Positions 57,309 to 64,000 of a stretch of DNA of 64,000 nt are shown one piece after another. Under the pieces are notes generated by a model. The model did no database searches, was not told the DNA's origin, and saw nothing but the letters and a program-made list of their open reading frames with translations. The DNA is from Sphingobacterium arenae (GTDB lineage Bacteria; Bacteroidota; Bacteroidia; Sphingobacteriales; Sphingobacteriaceae): contig NZ_JACNYK010000007.1 of NCBI RefSeq assembly GCF_014692505.1, positions 124,001 to 188,000 on the forward strand. Reading direction: 5' to 3'. Position numbers and translations under genes: made by a program. Numbering within the stretch: the first letter of the stretch is position 1; each line of letters begins with the position of its first letter.

Positions 57309-58368
57309 GAGTATAACTTATCTAATAGAAGAAGCAATTTCGCTATTGAAGGAATTAATAGCCTTGCCCTCTTTTAGCAAAGAAGAAAGCGACACAGCAG
57401 ATTTACTATGTCGTTTTTTTCATGATAGGGGAATAGCCTACGAGCGTATCGGTAATAATGTATGGGCGTATAATAAATACAAAGACGACTCGAAACCCTG
57501 TGTCTTGTTGAATTCCCATCATGATACGGTAAAACCAAATAGCGGTTATACAAAAGATCCGTTTGATCCGATGGTGAAAGAAGACAAGCTGTTTGGTTTG
57601 GGAAGTAACGATGCGGGAGGATGTTTGGTATCCTTAATAGCGGCATTCTTGTATTATTATGAACGGGAAGATTTGCGCTATAATATTTGTTTGCTAGCTT
57701 CTGCAGAAGAGGAGATTTCGGGCAAATCCGGTGTCGAGGAAGCTATCAAGCATATTGGACCAATGGATTTTGCTGTTGTTGGAGAACCTACCAAACTGCA
57801 TATGGCTGTGGCAGAAAAAGGGTTGATGGTCTTGGATTGTGAAGCCATTGGTATTGCTGGACATGCTGCACGAGAAGAGGGAGAAAACGCCATATATAAA
57901 GCGATGGAGGCGATAAATTGGTTTCGTACCTTTCAATTTCCGAAAGTTTCATCCCACTTAGGTCCTGTAAAGATGTCTGTTACTGTAGTGAATGGTGGCA
58001 CACAGCATAATGTCGTGCCGGCATCTTGCATATTTGTCGTCGACGTACGTACCACCGATGTTTATAACAACCAAGAGGTTCTGGACATCATCAAGCAGCA
58101 TGTTTCGGTTAAGGTAACCCCCCGTTCCACCAGGCTCAATCCTTCGACGATTGAATTGGATCATCCGATTGTTCAATCGGGCATAAGTTTGGGAGCAAAG
58201 ACTTTCGGTAGCCCGACAATGAGCGATCAAGCATTGTTACCTGTTCCATCTGTAAAAGTAGGGCCGGGCGATTCGGCCAGATCGCATGCTGCAGATGAGT
58301 ATATATTTTTAACAGAAATTGAACAAGGCGTTGCTTTTTATATTGATTTACTGAAGAATGTCCTGTAA
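57301..58368 (+). CDS. argE: M20 family deacylase, acetylornithine deacetylase-like
   Basis: The 355-residue zinc amidohydrolase has the metal ligands visible in order: NSHHDTV (His, Asp), GSNDAGG (Asp), ASAEEEISG (catalytic Glu pair) and VVGEPT. The fold includes the dimerisation domain between. The ArgE/DapE group removes the acyl group from N-acylornithine or N-acylcitrulline. With an ArgF' carbamoyltransferase in the cluster, the natural substrate is likely N-acylcitrulline. It overlaps proC by 8 bases, so it is translationally coupled. The stop codon begins a perfect 48-base palindrome. Confidence 0.9.
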   Translation: MIKSITYLIEEAISLLKELIALPSFSKEESDTADLLCRFFHDRGIAYERIGNNVWAYNKYKDDSKPCVLLNSHHDTVKPNSGYTKDPFDPMVKEDKLFGLGSNDAGGCLVSLIAAFLYYYEREDLRYNICLLASAEEEISGKSGVEEAIKHIGPMDFAVVGEPTKLHMAVAEKGLMVLDCEAIGIAGHAAREEGENAIYKAMEAINWFRTFQFPKVSSHLGPVKMSVTVVNGGTQHNVVPASCIFVVDVRTTDVYNNQEVLDIIKQHVSVKVTPRSTRLNPSTIELDHPIVQSGISLGAKTFGSPTMSDQALLPVPSVKVGPGDSARSHAADEYIFLTEIEQGVAFYIDLLKNVL

Positions 58369-58413
58369 AAAAGAGAAAAAGTGGCGGAATTCCGCCACTT
58401 TTTCTCTTTTTTA
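58366..58413. terminator. 48-base perfect palindrome joining two stop codons
   Basis: Positions 58366-58389 are the exact reverse complement of 58390-58413. The ends are the stop codons of argE (TAA, 58366-58368) and of the convergent Lrp gene (TAA on the minus strand). The core GTGGCGGAATTCCGCCAC is flanked by A and T runs, giving a bidirectional terminator with no spacer at all. Confidence 0.95.
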
Positions 58414-58881
58414 CAAAGTTATTTGCCTTTTTATGCTTTCTTCAAGCGAAATAATAGTTTCTGTCCGCTGAATACCTGTCAAGGATTGGATGTCTTCGTT
58501 TAATACTTTACGTAGGTGTGCGGTATCTCGGCATACAATCTTAGCGAACATGCTGTACTGTCCGGTACAATAATGTAGCTCGACAACCTCTTTTATATCT
58601 TGTAGTTGTTTTACGGCATCAGCGTACTGGGAACCCTTTTCTAAATAAATCCCCAGAAATGCGGTGATATCAAAACCTACCTTTTGTGGGTTAACAATCA
58701 GCTGGGAACCTTTAATGATTCCTAGTTCTTCCATTTTTTTCATCCTTACATGGATGGTTCCTCCTGAAACGATTAGTTTTTTTGCTATTTCTGTGTATGG
58801 AATTGATGCGTCATCCATTAAAGTAGACAAAATTTGTATGTCTAAGTTGTCTAAATCGTAATTTGAATACTTTTTATCCAT
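58411..58881 (-). CDS. Lrp/AsnC family transcription regulator
   Basis: The 156-residue protein has an N-terminal winged helix-turn-helix (about residues 10-60; LDIQILSTLMDDASIPYTEI, then GTIHVRMKKMEELGII) and a C-terminal RAM ligand-binding domain (about 70-150, with YCTGQYSMFAKIVCRD). Lrp-family regulators form octamers and sense amino acids. The position beside the arginine/proline genes suggests an amino acid ligand, but the target is unknown. It converges on argE and shares its stop with the palindrome. No -7 box is visible upstream. Confidence 0.95.
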   Translation of the reverse strand: MDKKYSNYDLDNLDIQILSTLMDDASIPYTEIAKKLIVSGGTIHVRMKKMEELGIIKGSQLIVNPQKVGFDITAFLGIYLEKGSQYADAVKQLQDIKEVVELHYCTGQYSMFAKIVCRDTAHLRKVLNEDIQSLTGIQRTETIISLEESIKRQITL

Positions 58882-58970
58882 GAAAAATGGTGTTTTTTAT
58901 TAAAAAAATGTGTTTATTTTAAAATTTATATAAAAATAAAATAAAATTTCCATAAAATTTGAGGGTTTTC

Positions 58971-58978
58971 TATATTTG
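58971..58978 (+). promoter_or_regulatory. -7 box in the Lrp/kinase-like spacer
   Basis: TATATTTG, an exact match, with no annotated gene for 290 bases downstream. It is followed by a 21-codon ORF and a hairpin, so it may drive a short transcript. Confidence 0.5.
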
Positions 58979-58990
58979 TGTTAACAAAAA

Positions 58991-59056
58991 ATGAGTGAAA
59001 AACATCTTTTGTTACAAAATAGCATGTTACTTCCCTCAAATAACATAGGTTTATAA
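58991..59056 (+). CDS. Possible 21-residue small ORF
   Basis: ATG at 58991, 12 bases after the -7 box, to TAA at 59054-59056. The peptide starts MSEKHLLLQNSML and ends NNIGL; it contains six Leu. It ends 11 bases before a strong hairpin. It could be a leader peptide, a small protein, or chance inside a small RNA. No homology can be claimed. Confidence 0.3.
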   Translation: MSEKHLLLQNSMLLPSNNIGL

Positions 59057-59067
59057 TTGGTTAGCGT

Positions 59068-59096
59068 AAGAAACTCCTCTCCCCGGGGAGTTTCTT
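59068..59096 (+). terminator. Hairpin after the small ORF
   Basis: The arms AAGAAACTCC (59068-59077) and GGAGTTTCTT (59087-59096) pair perfectly around TCTCCCCGG. The T run after it is interrupted by C and A, so termination may be partial. It would end a transcript of about 115 bases from the box at 58971. Confidence 0.6.
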
Positions 59097-59267
59097 CATT
59101 TATCTACTACCTTTCTTAAACCTACTGGAGGTGTTTTTTTTATTTTTTGTAAAAATACTAAGTATTTTTGTAATACAATTTTATTTTTGATAAAAAATAG
59201 CCTATTTATTACGAAAGTTTTATTTTAATTCTTTGCTGTAAATTTTGTATTTTCGGAAAAATAAGTA
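59097..59267. other. A/T-rich spacer before the kinase-like gene
   Basis: Very A/T-rich. It contains a small hairpin AAAAATAC / GTATTTTT (59151-59169) and a weak -7-like TATTTTCG (about 59248). No ORF or RNA is recognised. Confidence 0.5.
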
Positions 59268-60311
59268 ATGAAAATCGATGACGTCACCATATCGCGTAAA
59301 AAACCTATTTATCCGGTAGGTACAGGACTTAATAAATATCTTCGTATGTACCAACGTGATGCTAAATTGCCCTTAGCATATCGTGAATTGTTGAATTTCG
59401 TGGAAACGGTACCTGTGATGGATAAGTATGGAAATGACACACTTTGGGAGACGCCGTTGTATCCGCCTCATCTACAGGATCAGCTGTACGACGCGTTACG
59501 AGTAGTGTATGCTAAACTTAAAGCATCTGGGAACACCCGTATTGTGGAGCATAAGATTATTGATAGGATAGAGTATTGTGCATTTGGGAATACCAAACCT
59601 TTTCGGGTGCGTATTATTAACCGCTTAAATGACGTGTACGATTATTTTTATATCAAGCAGGCCGATGCCTCCCGCATATATGGGCTGGAGTTGGAAGAGA
59701 TTCTTTCGCCGAATCAAGTAAATTATTTGGTAGATCGTGATACGTTAGTGGAAGAACATATTGTTGGTATACCGGGAGATGTGTTTAGCAAAGCGGGTAT
59801 ATACAACCCTGAATATAACCAGACCCGTATTGCAAAAGAGTTTGTGAAGTTTAATGAACGTTGTATTATCTCACTGTTAGGAGACATGCGTGCATACAAC
59901 TTTGTTATGCAGATCACACCGGATTTCGATGATTTTCAATTTCGTATTCGGGCCATTGATTTCGATCAGCAATTTTACGAAGGAAATCCTAAAGTATATA
60001 TGCCTCAGTATTTTAAGGAAAATCTTACATATGTACAGCTGGCTATGGAACATCTAAACGAAAAAACTGTAATGCAGTATCAGCAAGAGGAGCGTTCATC
60101 TATTGTACATCGCGTACGTAGTGAACGTCATCGTATTAAAGATTTACGAGATGCATCTAAATTGCAGGCATTATCAACACCGGAGAATATTAAAAGATTA
60201 AAAGAAGGGTATGGAGCATTCTATAATAATGCAACCTATTTAGATTGTACGTCTATGACGGATATTGTGGAACTGAATGTGAAGAATGTTATCCGCCAAG
60301 TGAAACTCTAA
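59268..60311 (+). CDS. Uncharacterised protein with kinase-fold motifs
   Basis: The 347-residue cytosolic protein is of no family I can name. Several segments fit a divergent protein-kinase/aminoglycoside-kinase fold in the right order. Lys130 in DYFYIK is a candidate beta-3 lysine. EEHIVGIPGDVF (162-173) resembles the hinge of small-molecule kinases. Gly205-Asp206...Asn211 in LLGDMRAYNFV matches the catalytic-loop D-x4-N. Asp231-Phe-Asp233 in IRAIDFDQQF matches the metal-binding DFG/DFD. The first 110 residues and the last 100 (charged, helical) are unlike known kinases. It ends by overlapping the convergent ruvC stop by 4 bases. Kinase activity is inference. Confidence 0.7.
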   Translation: MKIDDVTISRKKPIYPVGTGLNKYLRMYQRDAKLPLAYRELLNFVETVPVMDKYGNDTLWETPLYPPHLQDQLYDALRVVYAKLKASGNTRIVEHKIIDRIEYCAFGNTKPFRVRIINRLNDVYDYFYIKQADASRIYGLELEEILSPNQVNYLVDRDTLVEEHIVGIPGDVFSKAGIYNPEYNQTRIAKEFVKFNERCIISLLGDMRAYNFVMQITPDFDDFQFRIRAIDFDQQFYEGNPKVYMPQYFKENLTYVQLAMEHLNEKTVMQYQQEERSSIVHRVRSERHRIKDLRDASKLQALSTPENIKRLKEGYGAFYNNATYLDCTSMTDIVELNVKNVIRQVKL

Positions 60312-60871
60312 CTTAGCCTACGTTGATTGTCCTTGACAAAGGCTTCCCATCCTGAATAATTCTTTTTCTCTGTATTACTATTTTGTTGGAAAGCATGGCA
60401 TACGGCAACAGCTAATCCGTCGGTCGCATCGAGAAACTCTGGAGTCTCCTTAAATTGGAGGATTGTTTTTAACATGGCGGCCACTTGTTCTTTGCTGGCG
60501 CTTCCGTTTCCGGTAACAGATTGCTTTATCTTACGGGGGGCGTATTCAAAGATAGGGATGTCCACACTCAACGCAGCCGCCATAGCAACGCCCTGCGCTC
60601 TTCCGAGTTTAAGCATAACCTGAATATTTTTTCCATAGAAAGGCGCTTCCAACGCGACACAATCTGGTTGGTATTCTTGTATAAGAGATGTCGTTTTCTT
60701 AAAAATACGTTGCAGTTTCAATCCTTGATCATCTAGGTGTCCCATTTTAATAACCCCCATGCTGAGTAACGATATTTTTTGTCCTGTTTGTTTGACTAGT
60801 CCATACCCCATGACCACCGTACCCGGGTCTATTCCCAAAATAATGCGTTCTTTAGCCTTCTCCCTTTGCAT
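60308..60871 (-). CDS. ruvC: Crossover junction endodeoxyribonuclease RuvC
   Basis: RuvC cuts Holliday junctions during recombination, working with RuvAB. In the 187-residue RNase-H-fold protein the acidic catalytic residues are Asp15 (GIDPGTVVMGYG), Glu75 (VALEAPFYGKN), Asp148 and Asp151 (LDATDGLAVAVCHA). The length is normal. Its stop codon overlaps that of the convergent kinase-like gene by 4 bases, with no terminator between. ruvA and ruvB are not adjacent. Confidence 0.97.
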   Translation of the reverse strand: MQREKAKERIILGIDPGTVVMGYGLVKQTGQKISLLSMGVIKMGHLDDQGLKLQRIFKKTTSLIQEYQPDCVALEAPFYGKNIQVMLKLGRAQGVAMAAALSVDIPIFEYAPRKIKQSVTGNGSASKEQVAAMLKTILQFKETPEFLDATDGLAVAVCHAFQQNSNTEKKNYSGWEAFVKDNQRRLS

Positions 60872-60966
60872 GATGCAATATTACGATTTTGAAATCTGAA
60901 ATCTTCCGTTCTAGAGATAATAATTCTAATGAAAAATTAGTAACATTGTGCTTTTATTATAAATAA

Positions 60967-61941
60967 TTGACGAGACAGCAAAAGAAATATCTGAATCTGG
61001 GAATTAAGTTGTTCATTGTAGGATTGGCGACATGGTTCATTATTTCTAAGGTCAATAACCAAGAGAACCTATACGAATTTAAATCGCTATTGGAGCGTAT
61101 TGATCCATGGACCGTTCGTGGGACACTGGCTATTGTTGTGGTGATGATGTTGATGAATTGGGCAATCGAAGTCGTTAAATGGAAATACCTTAGTCGGCGG
61201 ATTGAGGTCATTAGTTGGTGGAAAGCGATAAAGTCGGTCTTTTGTGGTCTTACCTGGGCGATATTTACGCCCAATAGAATAGGGGAATACGGCGGACGTA
61301 TCCTTCTTTTGAAACCGCGTAGCCGAGCGCGAGGTGCCATTGCTATGGGAGTTGGGCTTTTTGCCCAGCTCGTGCTTACAAGTGTGTTTGGTTCGTTAAG
61401 TATCGCTTGGTTTATTGCAACTTATCTTCCTACGCCAGATAGCGTACAATTTGGTGTTTGGCTATTGGCGATAATTTATGCCGTCGCATTTGTTGTGCTT
61501 TATTTCAATGTCTATTGGGTAGACTATCTTGTCGGAAAATTTAAATTTTTGCATAAGATAAAGCCATTCTTTTCCATATTGGAAGATTTTACGCCACGCG
61601 AATTATTGCATGTACTGCTTCTTTCCTTATTACGTTTCAGTATATTTACTTCTCAATATATCGTGTTGATGTTGGTTTTTTTGCCCGAATTGCCTTTTGT
61701 TGCCATGGTATTGATGATTTTTATTCTATTTTTCGTTCAATCTGCCGTTCCATCACTTGATATTTTTGATTTCAGTGTACGTAGCTTTGTCGCCAGCAAT
61801 TTGTATAGCTATATTACTACACAGGAAATAGCCGTTATGGCAATTGTTTCCTGTATTTGGTTTGTTAACCTTATCCTTCCTGCTATTATGGGATCCGTAT
61901 TTGTTTTAAATGTAAATTATGTGGGTGACAACAAGTCTTGA
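60967..61941 (+). CDS. Flippase-like membrane protein (AglD2/LPG synthase TM family)
   Basis: The 324-residue integral membrane protein has about 8 predicted membrane segments, the first two near residues 13-28 and 52-70. It belongs to the family of lysylphosphatidylglycerol synthase membrane domains (YbhN/AglD type) without the cytosolic synthase domain. The conserved motif FTPNRIGEYGGR (as IFTPNRIGEYGGR, about 98-110) is typical and suggests a lipid or lipid-sugar flippase. The start is TTG at 60967: a stop codon precedes it directly and no ATG occurs for over 50 codons. The GT2 gene overlaps its end by 23 bases, which suggests joint action on a glycolipid. Confidence 0.85.
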   Translation: MTRQQKKYLNLGIKLFIVGLATWFIISKVNNQENLYEFKSLLERIDPWTVRGTLAIVVVMMLMNWAIEVVKWKYLSRRIEVISWWKAIKSVFCGLTWAIFTPNRIGEYGGRILLLKPRSRARGAIAMGVGLFAQLVLTSVFGSLSIAWFIATYLPTPDSVQFGVWLLAIIYAVAFVVLYFNVYWVDYLVGKFKFLHKIKPFFSILEDFTPRELLHVLLLSLLRFSIFTSQYIVLMLVFLPELPFVAMVLMIFILFFVQSAVPSLDIFDFSVRSFVASNLYSYITTQEIAVMAIVSCIWFVNLILPAIMGSVFVLNVNYVGDNKS

Positions 61942-63055
61942 TATATTTCTGATTACTATGACCATGGTGTATGTTATCCTGGTGTTATACATGCTGCGCG
62001 GATGGTTTCGTATCTCTTATTTTAACAAGGGAACAATAGGACGTACCTCCGTTTCTGTGCTGATTGCTGCACGCAATGAAGAAGATAATATAGCTCGAAC
62101 ATTAGATTGTATTATACTACAGGAATTTCCAAAAGAACTTTTAGAGATTATTGTGGTGGACGATCATTCCACCGATAATACGGCAGCAATCGTTGCTTCC
62201 TATGCTTCAAAAGGTGTCACCCTCCTGAAACTGAACGAGGGGGATAAATTAAACTCTTATAAAAAATTAGCAATTAGTCGCGCTATCGAACAAGCTTCAG
62301 GCGAAATTATCGTTACCACAGATGCAGATTGTCGAATGGGAACAAGATGGTTAGATACCGTGGTTAGTTATTTTGAAAAAACAGGTGCTTATATGGTTTC
62401 CTCCCCGGTAGTCTACAATGAAGAGAAGAGCTATTTTGAACGATTGCAGACGCTTGAATTTTTGTATCTTATTGGTTTAGGAGCAGCAGGTATTGGTAAT
62501 AAACGTCCCACGACTTGCAATGGGGCAAACCTTGCTTACCGACGAGACTTGTTTTACGAAATGGGTGGTTTTAACGGCATAGATAACCTCGCCTCTGGTG
62601 ATGATGAGTTATTTCTACATAAGGTAGCGGAAAAATATGCGGAAAAAATTGAGTTCTGCAAGTCGAAAGAGGCAATTGTGTACACCGATGCAAAAGCAAC
62701 ACTTTCCTCTTTTATCAGCCAGCGGAGACGTTGGGCATCGAAGAGTACGAAATATAGAGATAAACGAGTTGTATGGTTGGGAATCAGTATATGGCTGTTT
62801 AACTTGTCGCTAATAGTGGGCTTAGTACAATTCATTACAGATTTACCTAATATTAACGTACTGTTTTTGGTCGCGTTCGGACTGAAAGTAGTGGTTGAAT
62901 TGGCTTTTATTTATCCACTTTCTAGTCTGGTAAATAGACATGCATTGTTGGTGAATTTATTCCCCCTGTCGTTCATACATGCCGCTTACCTTGTATATAT
63001 CGGGGTGGCAGGCAATGTTGGAAAGTATGATTGGAAGGGGAGAAAGGTCAATTAA
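61919..63055 (+). CDS. Family 2 glycosyltransferase, membrane-bound
   Basis: The 378-residue protein has an N-terminal membrane segment (about 8-28), a GT-A catalytic domain (VSVLIAARNEEDNIARTL, then IIVVDDHSTDNTA, and the metal-binding TTDADC), the acceptor motif near GDDELFLHKV, and QRRRW (about 258-262). Two or three C-terminal membrane segments follow. This layout is that of processive or lipid-linked GT2 enzymes such as those in glycolipid synthesis. The overlap of 23 bases with the flippase-like gene supports one pathway. Donor and acceptor are unknown. Confidence 0.93.
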   Translation: MWVTTSLDIFLITMTMVYVILVLYMLRGWFRISYFNKGTIGRTSVSVLIAARNEEDNIARTLDCIILQEFPKELLEIIVVDDHSTDNTAAIVASYASKGVTLLKLNEGDKLNSYKKLAISRAIEQASGEIIVTTDADCRMGTRWLDTVVSYFEKTGAYMVSSPVVYNEEKSYFERLQTLEFLYLIGLGAAGIGNKRPTTCNGANLAYRRDLFYEMGGFNGIDNLASGDDELFLHKVAEKYAEKIEFCKSKEAIVYTDAKATLSSFISQRRRWASKSTKYRDKRVVWLGISIWLFNLSLIVGLVQFITDLPNINVLFLVAFGLKVVVELAFIYPLSSLVNRHALLVNLFPLSFIHAAYLVYIGVAGNVGKYDWKGRKVN

Positions 63056-63062
63056 TTTAATT

Positions 63063-63800
63063 TTAAGCTTCTACTTTTTTTTTGATAACCTCTTCGGCCT
63101 TCTTTACAATTTCCTCAGCATTCAGCCCGGTTGTATCCAACGGGCTTAACACTTCCCAGCTCATGGAGGTGAGGGGGCGTAATGGAAACATCCCATATTT
63201 TACCATTAAATAAGAACCTTTGATAGCAAGGGGCACGACTAAAGCATCGGGATTCTTCTTTAGAAGGGTGGCAATTCCGCCTACTGAAAAAGCTTTCATT
63301 TTGCCCGTTTTCGTGCGTGTTCCCTCTGGAAAAATAAAAGCTGACCAGTTTTTGGTTTTCATGTTGTTGGCCAGTTTCAAAATTTCGGCAATGGATTGCT
63401 TTGGATCTTTACGATCTATGTTTGCTGCGCCGCCATGTACCAAATTATACGATATGCTCGGGATTCCCGCCTTGGCCAATTCAATTTTAGAAATAAATTT
63501 CCCATGAAATCGCCGTAAAAAATAAATCATGGGTGGAATGTCAAATGTACTTTGGTGATTAGCGACGAAAATAATTGGTCTTCCTGTCGGAATATTTTTA
63601 TTGTCGATAAACCGCGTTCGATTAAATAAAGTGTAGTTGCAAGCAACCAAAAAGCCGTTTAAAAGATCGACGCTTTTTTTGTGCAGAGTGTATCCGCCAA
63701 GTTTAAAACAAAGCCATTGAATAGGGTGGAAAATTAACAATGACACAGCAAAGCAGATATAAAATATAGGTGTAAGTACATAACCAAGTGCCTTTCTCAT
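63063..63800 (-). CDS. plsC: 1-acyl-sn-glycerol-3-phosphate acyltransferase
   Basis: PlsC acylates lysophosphatidic acid to phosphatidic acid in phospholipid synthesis at the inner membrane. The 245-residue protein has N-terminal membrane segments (about 5-35), the catalytic HxxxxD in NHQSTFD and the substrate motif FPEGTR. The start MRKALGYVLTP at 63800 was chosen: the longer frame from 63857 begins upstream of a perfect minus-strand -7 box (63816-63823). It converges on the GT2 gene, with 7 bases between and no terminator seen. Confidence 0.93.
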   Translation of the reverse strand: MRKALGYVLTPIFYICFAVSLLIFHPIQWLCFKLGGYTLHKKSVDLLNGFLVACNYTLFNRTRFIDNKNIPTGRPIIFVANHQSTFDIPPMIYFLRRFHGKFISKIELAKAGIPSISYNLVHGGAANIDRKDPKQSIAEILKLANNMKTKNWSAFIFPEGTRTKTGKMKAFSVGGIATLLKKNPDALVVPLAIKGSYLMVKYGMFPLRPLTSMSWEVLSPLDTTGLNAEEIVKKAEEVIKKKVEA

Positions 63801-63815
63801 TTGACTAAAATTTTG

Positions 63816-63823
63816 CAAATATA
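63816..63823 (-). promoter_or_regulatory. -7 box of plsC
   Basis: The minus strand reads TATATTTG, an exact match, 15 bases before the ATG at 63800. It supports the shorter start. Confidence 0.6.
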
Positions 63824-63890
63824 CTATTATTGGATGAGTTTGGGGAAAGGTTGGCATCCGTTTTGGTAGAGGAGGGTAGAATCAAATCAC

Positions 63891-64000
63891 ATGAGGAATA
63901 TTCTTATTTTAAGCTTACTGTTGCTTCAATCCTGTTTGGGGTACGGTCAAAAATTTGTGGGGACATGGCAAGGAGAATTAAAAGTACAGGGTGTTGCCCT
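63891..64000 (+). CDS. N-terminus of a secreted protein (partial)
   Basis: The first 36 codons of a gene that runs past the right edge. MRNILILSLLLLQSCLGYGQ is a signal peptide; it contains a possible lipobox (LQSC) or a type I site after GYGQ. The next residues, FVGTWQGELKVQGVAL, form the start of a beta-strand-rich domain. I recall such starts in Bacteroidota secreted alpha/beta hydrolases, but the part seen is too short to assign one. Confidence 0.6.
   Translation, partial: MRNILILSLLLLQSCLGYGQKFVGTWQGELKVQGVA

Overview
The window reads as a chromosomal segment of a Bacteroidota bacterium, most likely of the Sphingobacteriales (Sphingobacteriaceae-like). The signs are promoters of the Bacteroidota type (TTG or TTTG, about 19-20 bases, then TAnnTTTG) in front of many genes, A/T-rich start regions without Shine-Dalgarno sequences, TonB-dependent receptors with an N-terminal carboxypeptidase-regulatory-like domain, and phylum-typical families (GLPGLI protein, IPExxxVDY-like protein, a short GT5 glycogen-synthase-like protein beside panC, an ArgF'-type carbamoyltransferase). 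I see no phage, insertion sequence, integrase, CRISPR array or rRNA operon. This is core genome.

Layout. 1-4.2 kb: the start of a lipoprotein gene (minus), a CBS-domain protein, then a minus-strand unit of a His-rich membrane protein, a TonB receptor with a CxxC in its plug, and a secreted thioredoxin-like protein, possibly for metal handling. 4.3-6.7 kb: panD and panC (pantothenate), then the divergent GT5-like protein. 6.8-12.8 kb: a Tat-exported Gfo/Idh/MocA oxidoreductase, prfA, two identical tRNA-Asp genes, an LpxH-type hydrolase and a prolyl oligopeptidase. 12.8-17 kb: a C1 peptidase, then beta-carbonic anhydrase with a SulP anion transporter and a small secreted protein (a bicarbonate module by inference). 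17.1-20.4 kb: a HerA-like ATPase, a sugar nucleotidyltransferase and a DUF2459 protein. 20.5-27.1 kb: dnaK, an atypical thioredoxin-fold protein, an MmcQ/YjbR protein, and a GLPGLI/outer-membrane-receptor pair. 27.2-38 kb: pyk, the IPExxxVDY-like gene, acpP-fabF-rnc, hisS, pdhA-pdhC, a serine hydrolase lipoprotein and a CoA-binding protein.

38.2-53.3 kb is the S10-spc-alpha ribosomal super-operon: rplC-D-W-B, rpsS, rplV, rpsC, rplP, rpmC, rpsQ, rplN-X-E, rpsN, rpsH, rplF-R, rpsE, rpmD, rplO, secY, map, infA, rpmJ, rpsM-K-D, rpoA, rplQ. It has a strong promoter before rplC, internal promoters before rpsH and infA, and a terminator after rplQ. rpsJ (S10) is not at its head. rpmJ and rpmD are present although very short. 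53.4-58.4 kb is an arginine/proline cluster (argD, argF', argB, proC, argE-like), closed by a 48-base perfect palindrome shared with a convergent Lrp/AsnC regulator. 58.9-64 kb holds a possible small transcript with a 21-codon ORF, an uncharacterised protein with kinase-fold motifs, ruvC, a flippase-like membrane protein, a GT2 glycosyltransferase, a PlsC acyltransferase and the start of another secreted protein.

The best leads are: the kinase-fold-like protein at 59268-60311; a 50-base intergenic repeat (two copies) whose hairpin shows a compensatory base-pair change; four genes whose start codon lies only 4-5 bases after a perfect -7 box (candidate leaderless mRNAs); the degenerate GT5 protein; the candidate small RNA/peptide at 58971-59096; and the CxxC-plug receptor/thioredoxin unit. 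No dramatic new multi-gene system is evident.
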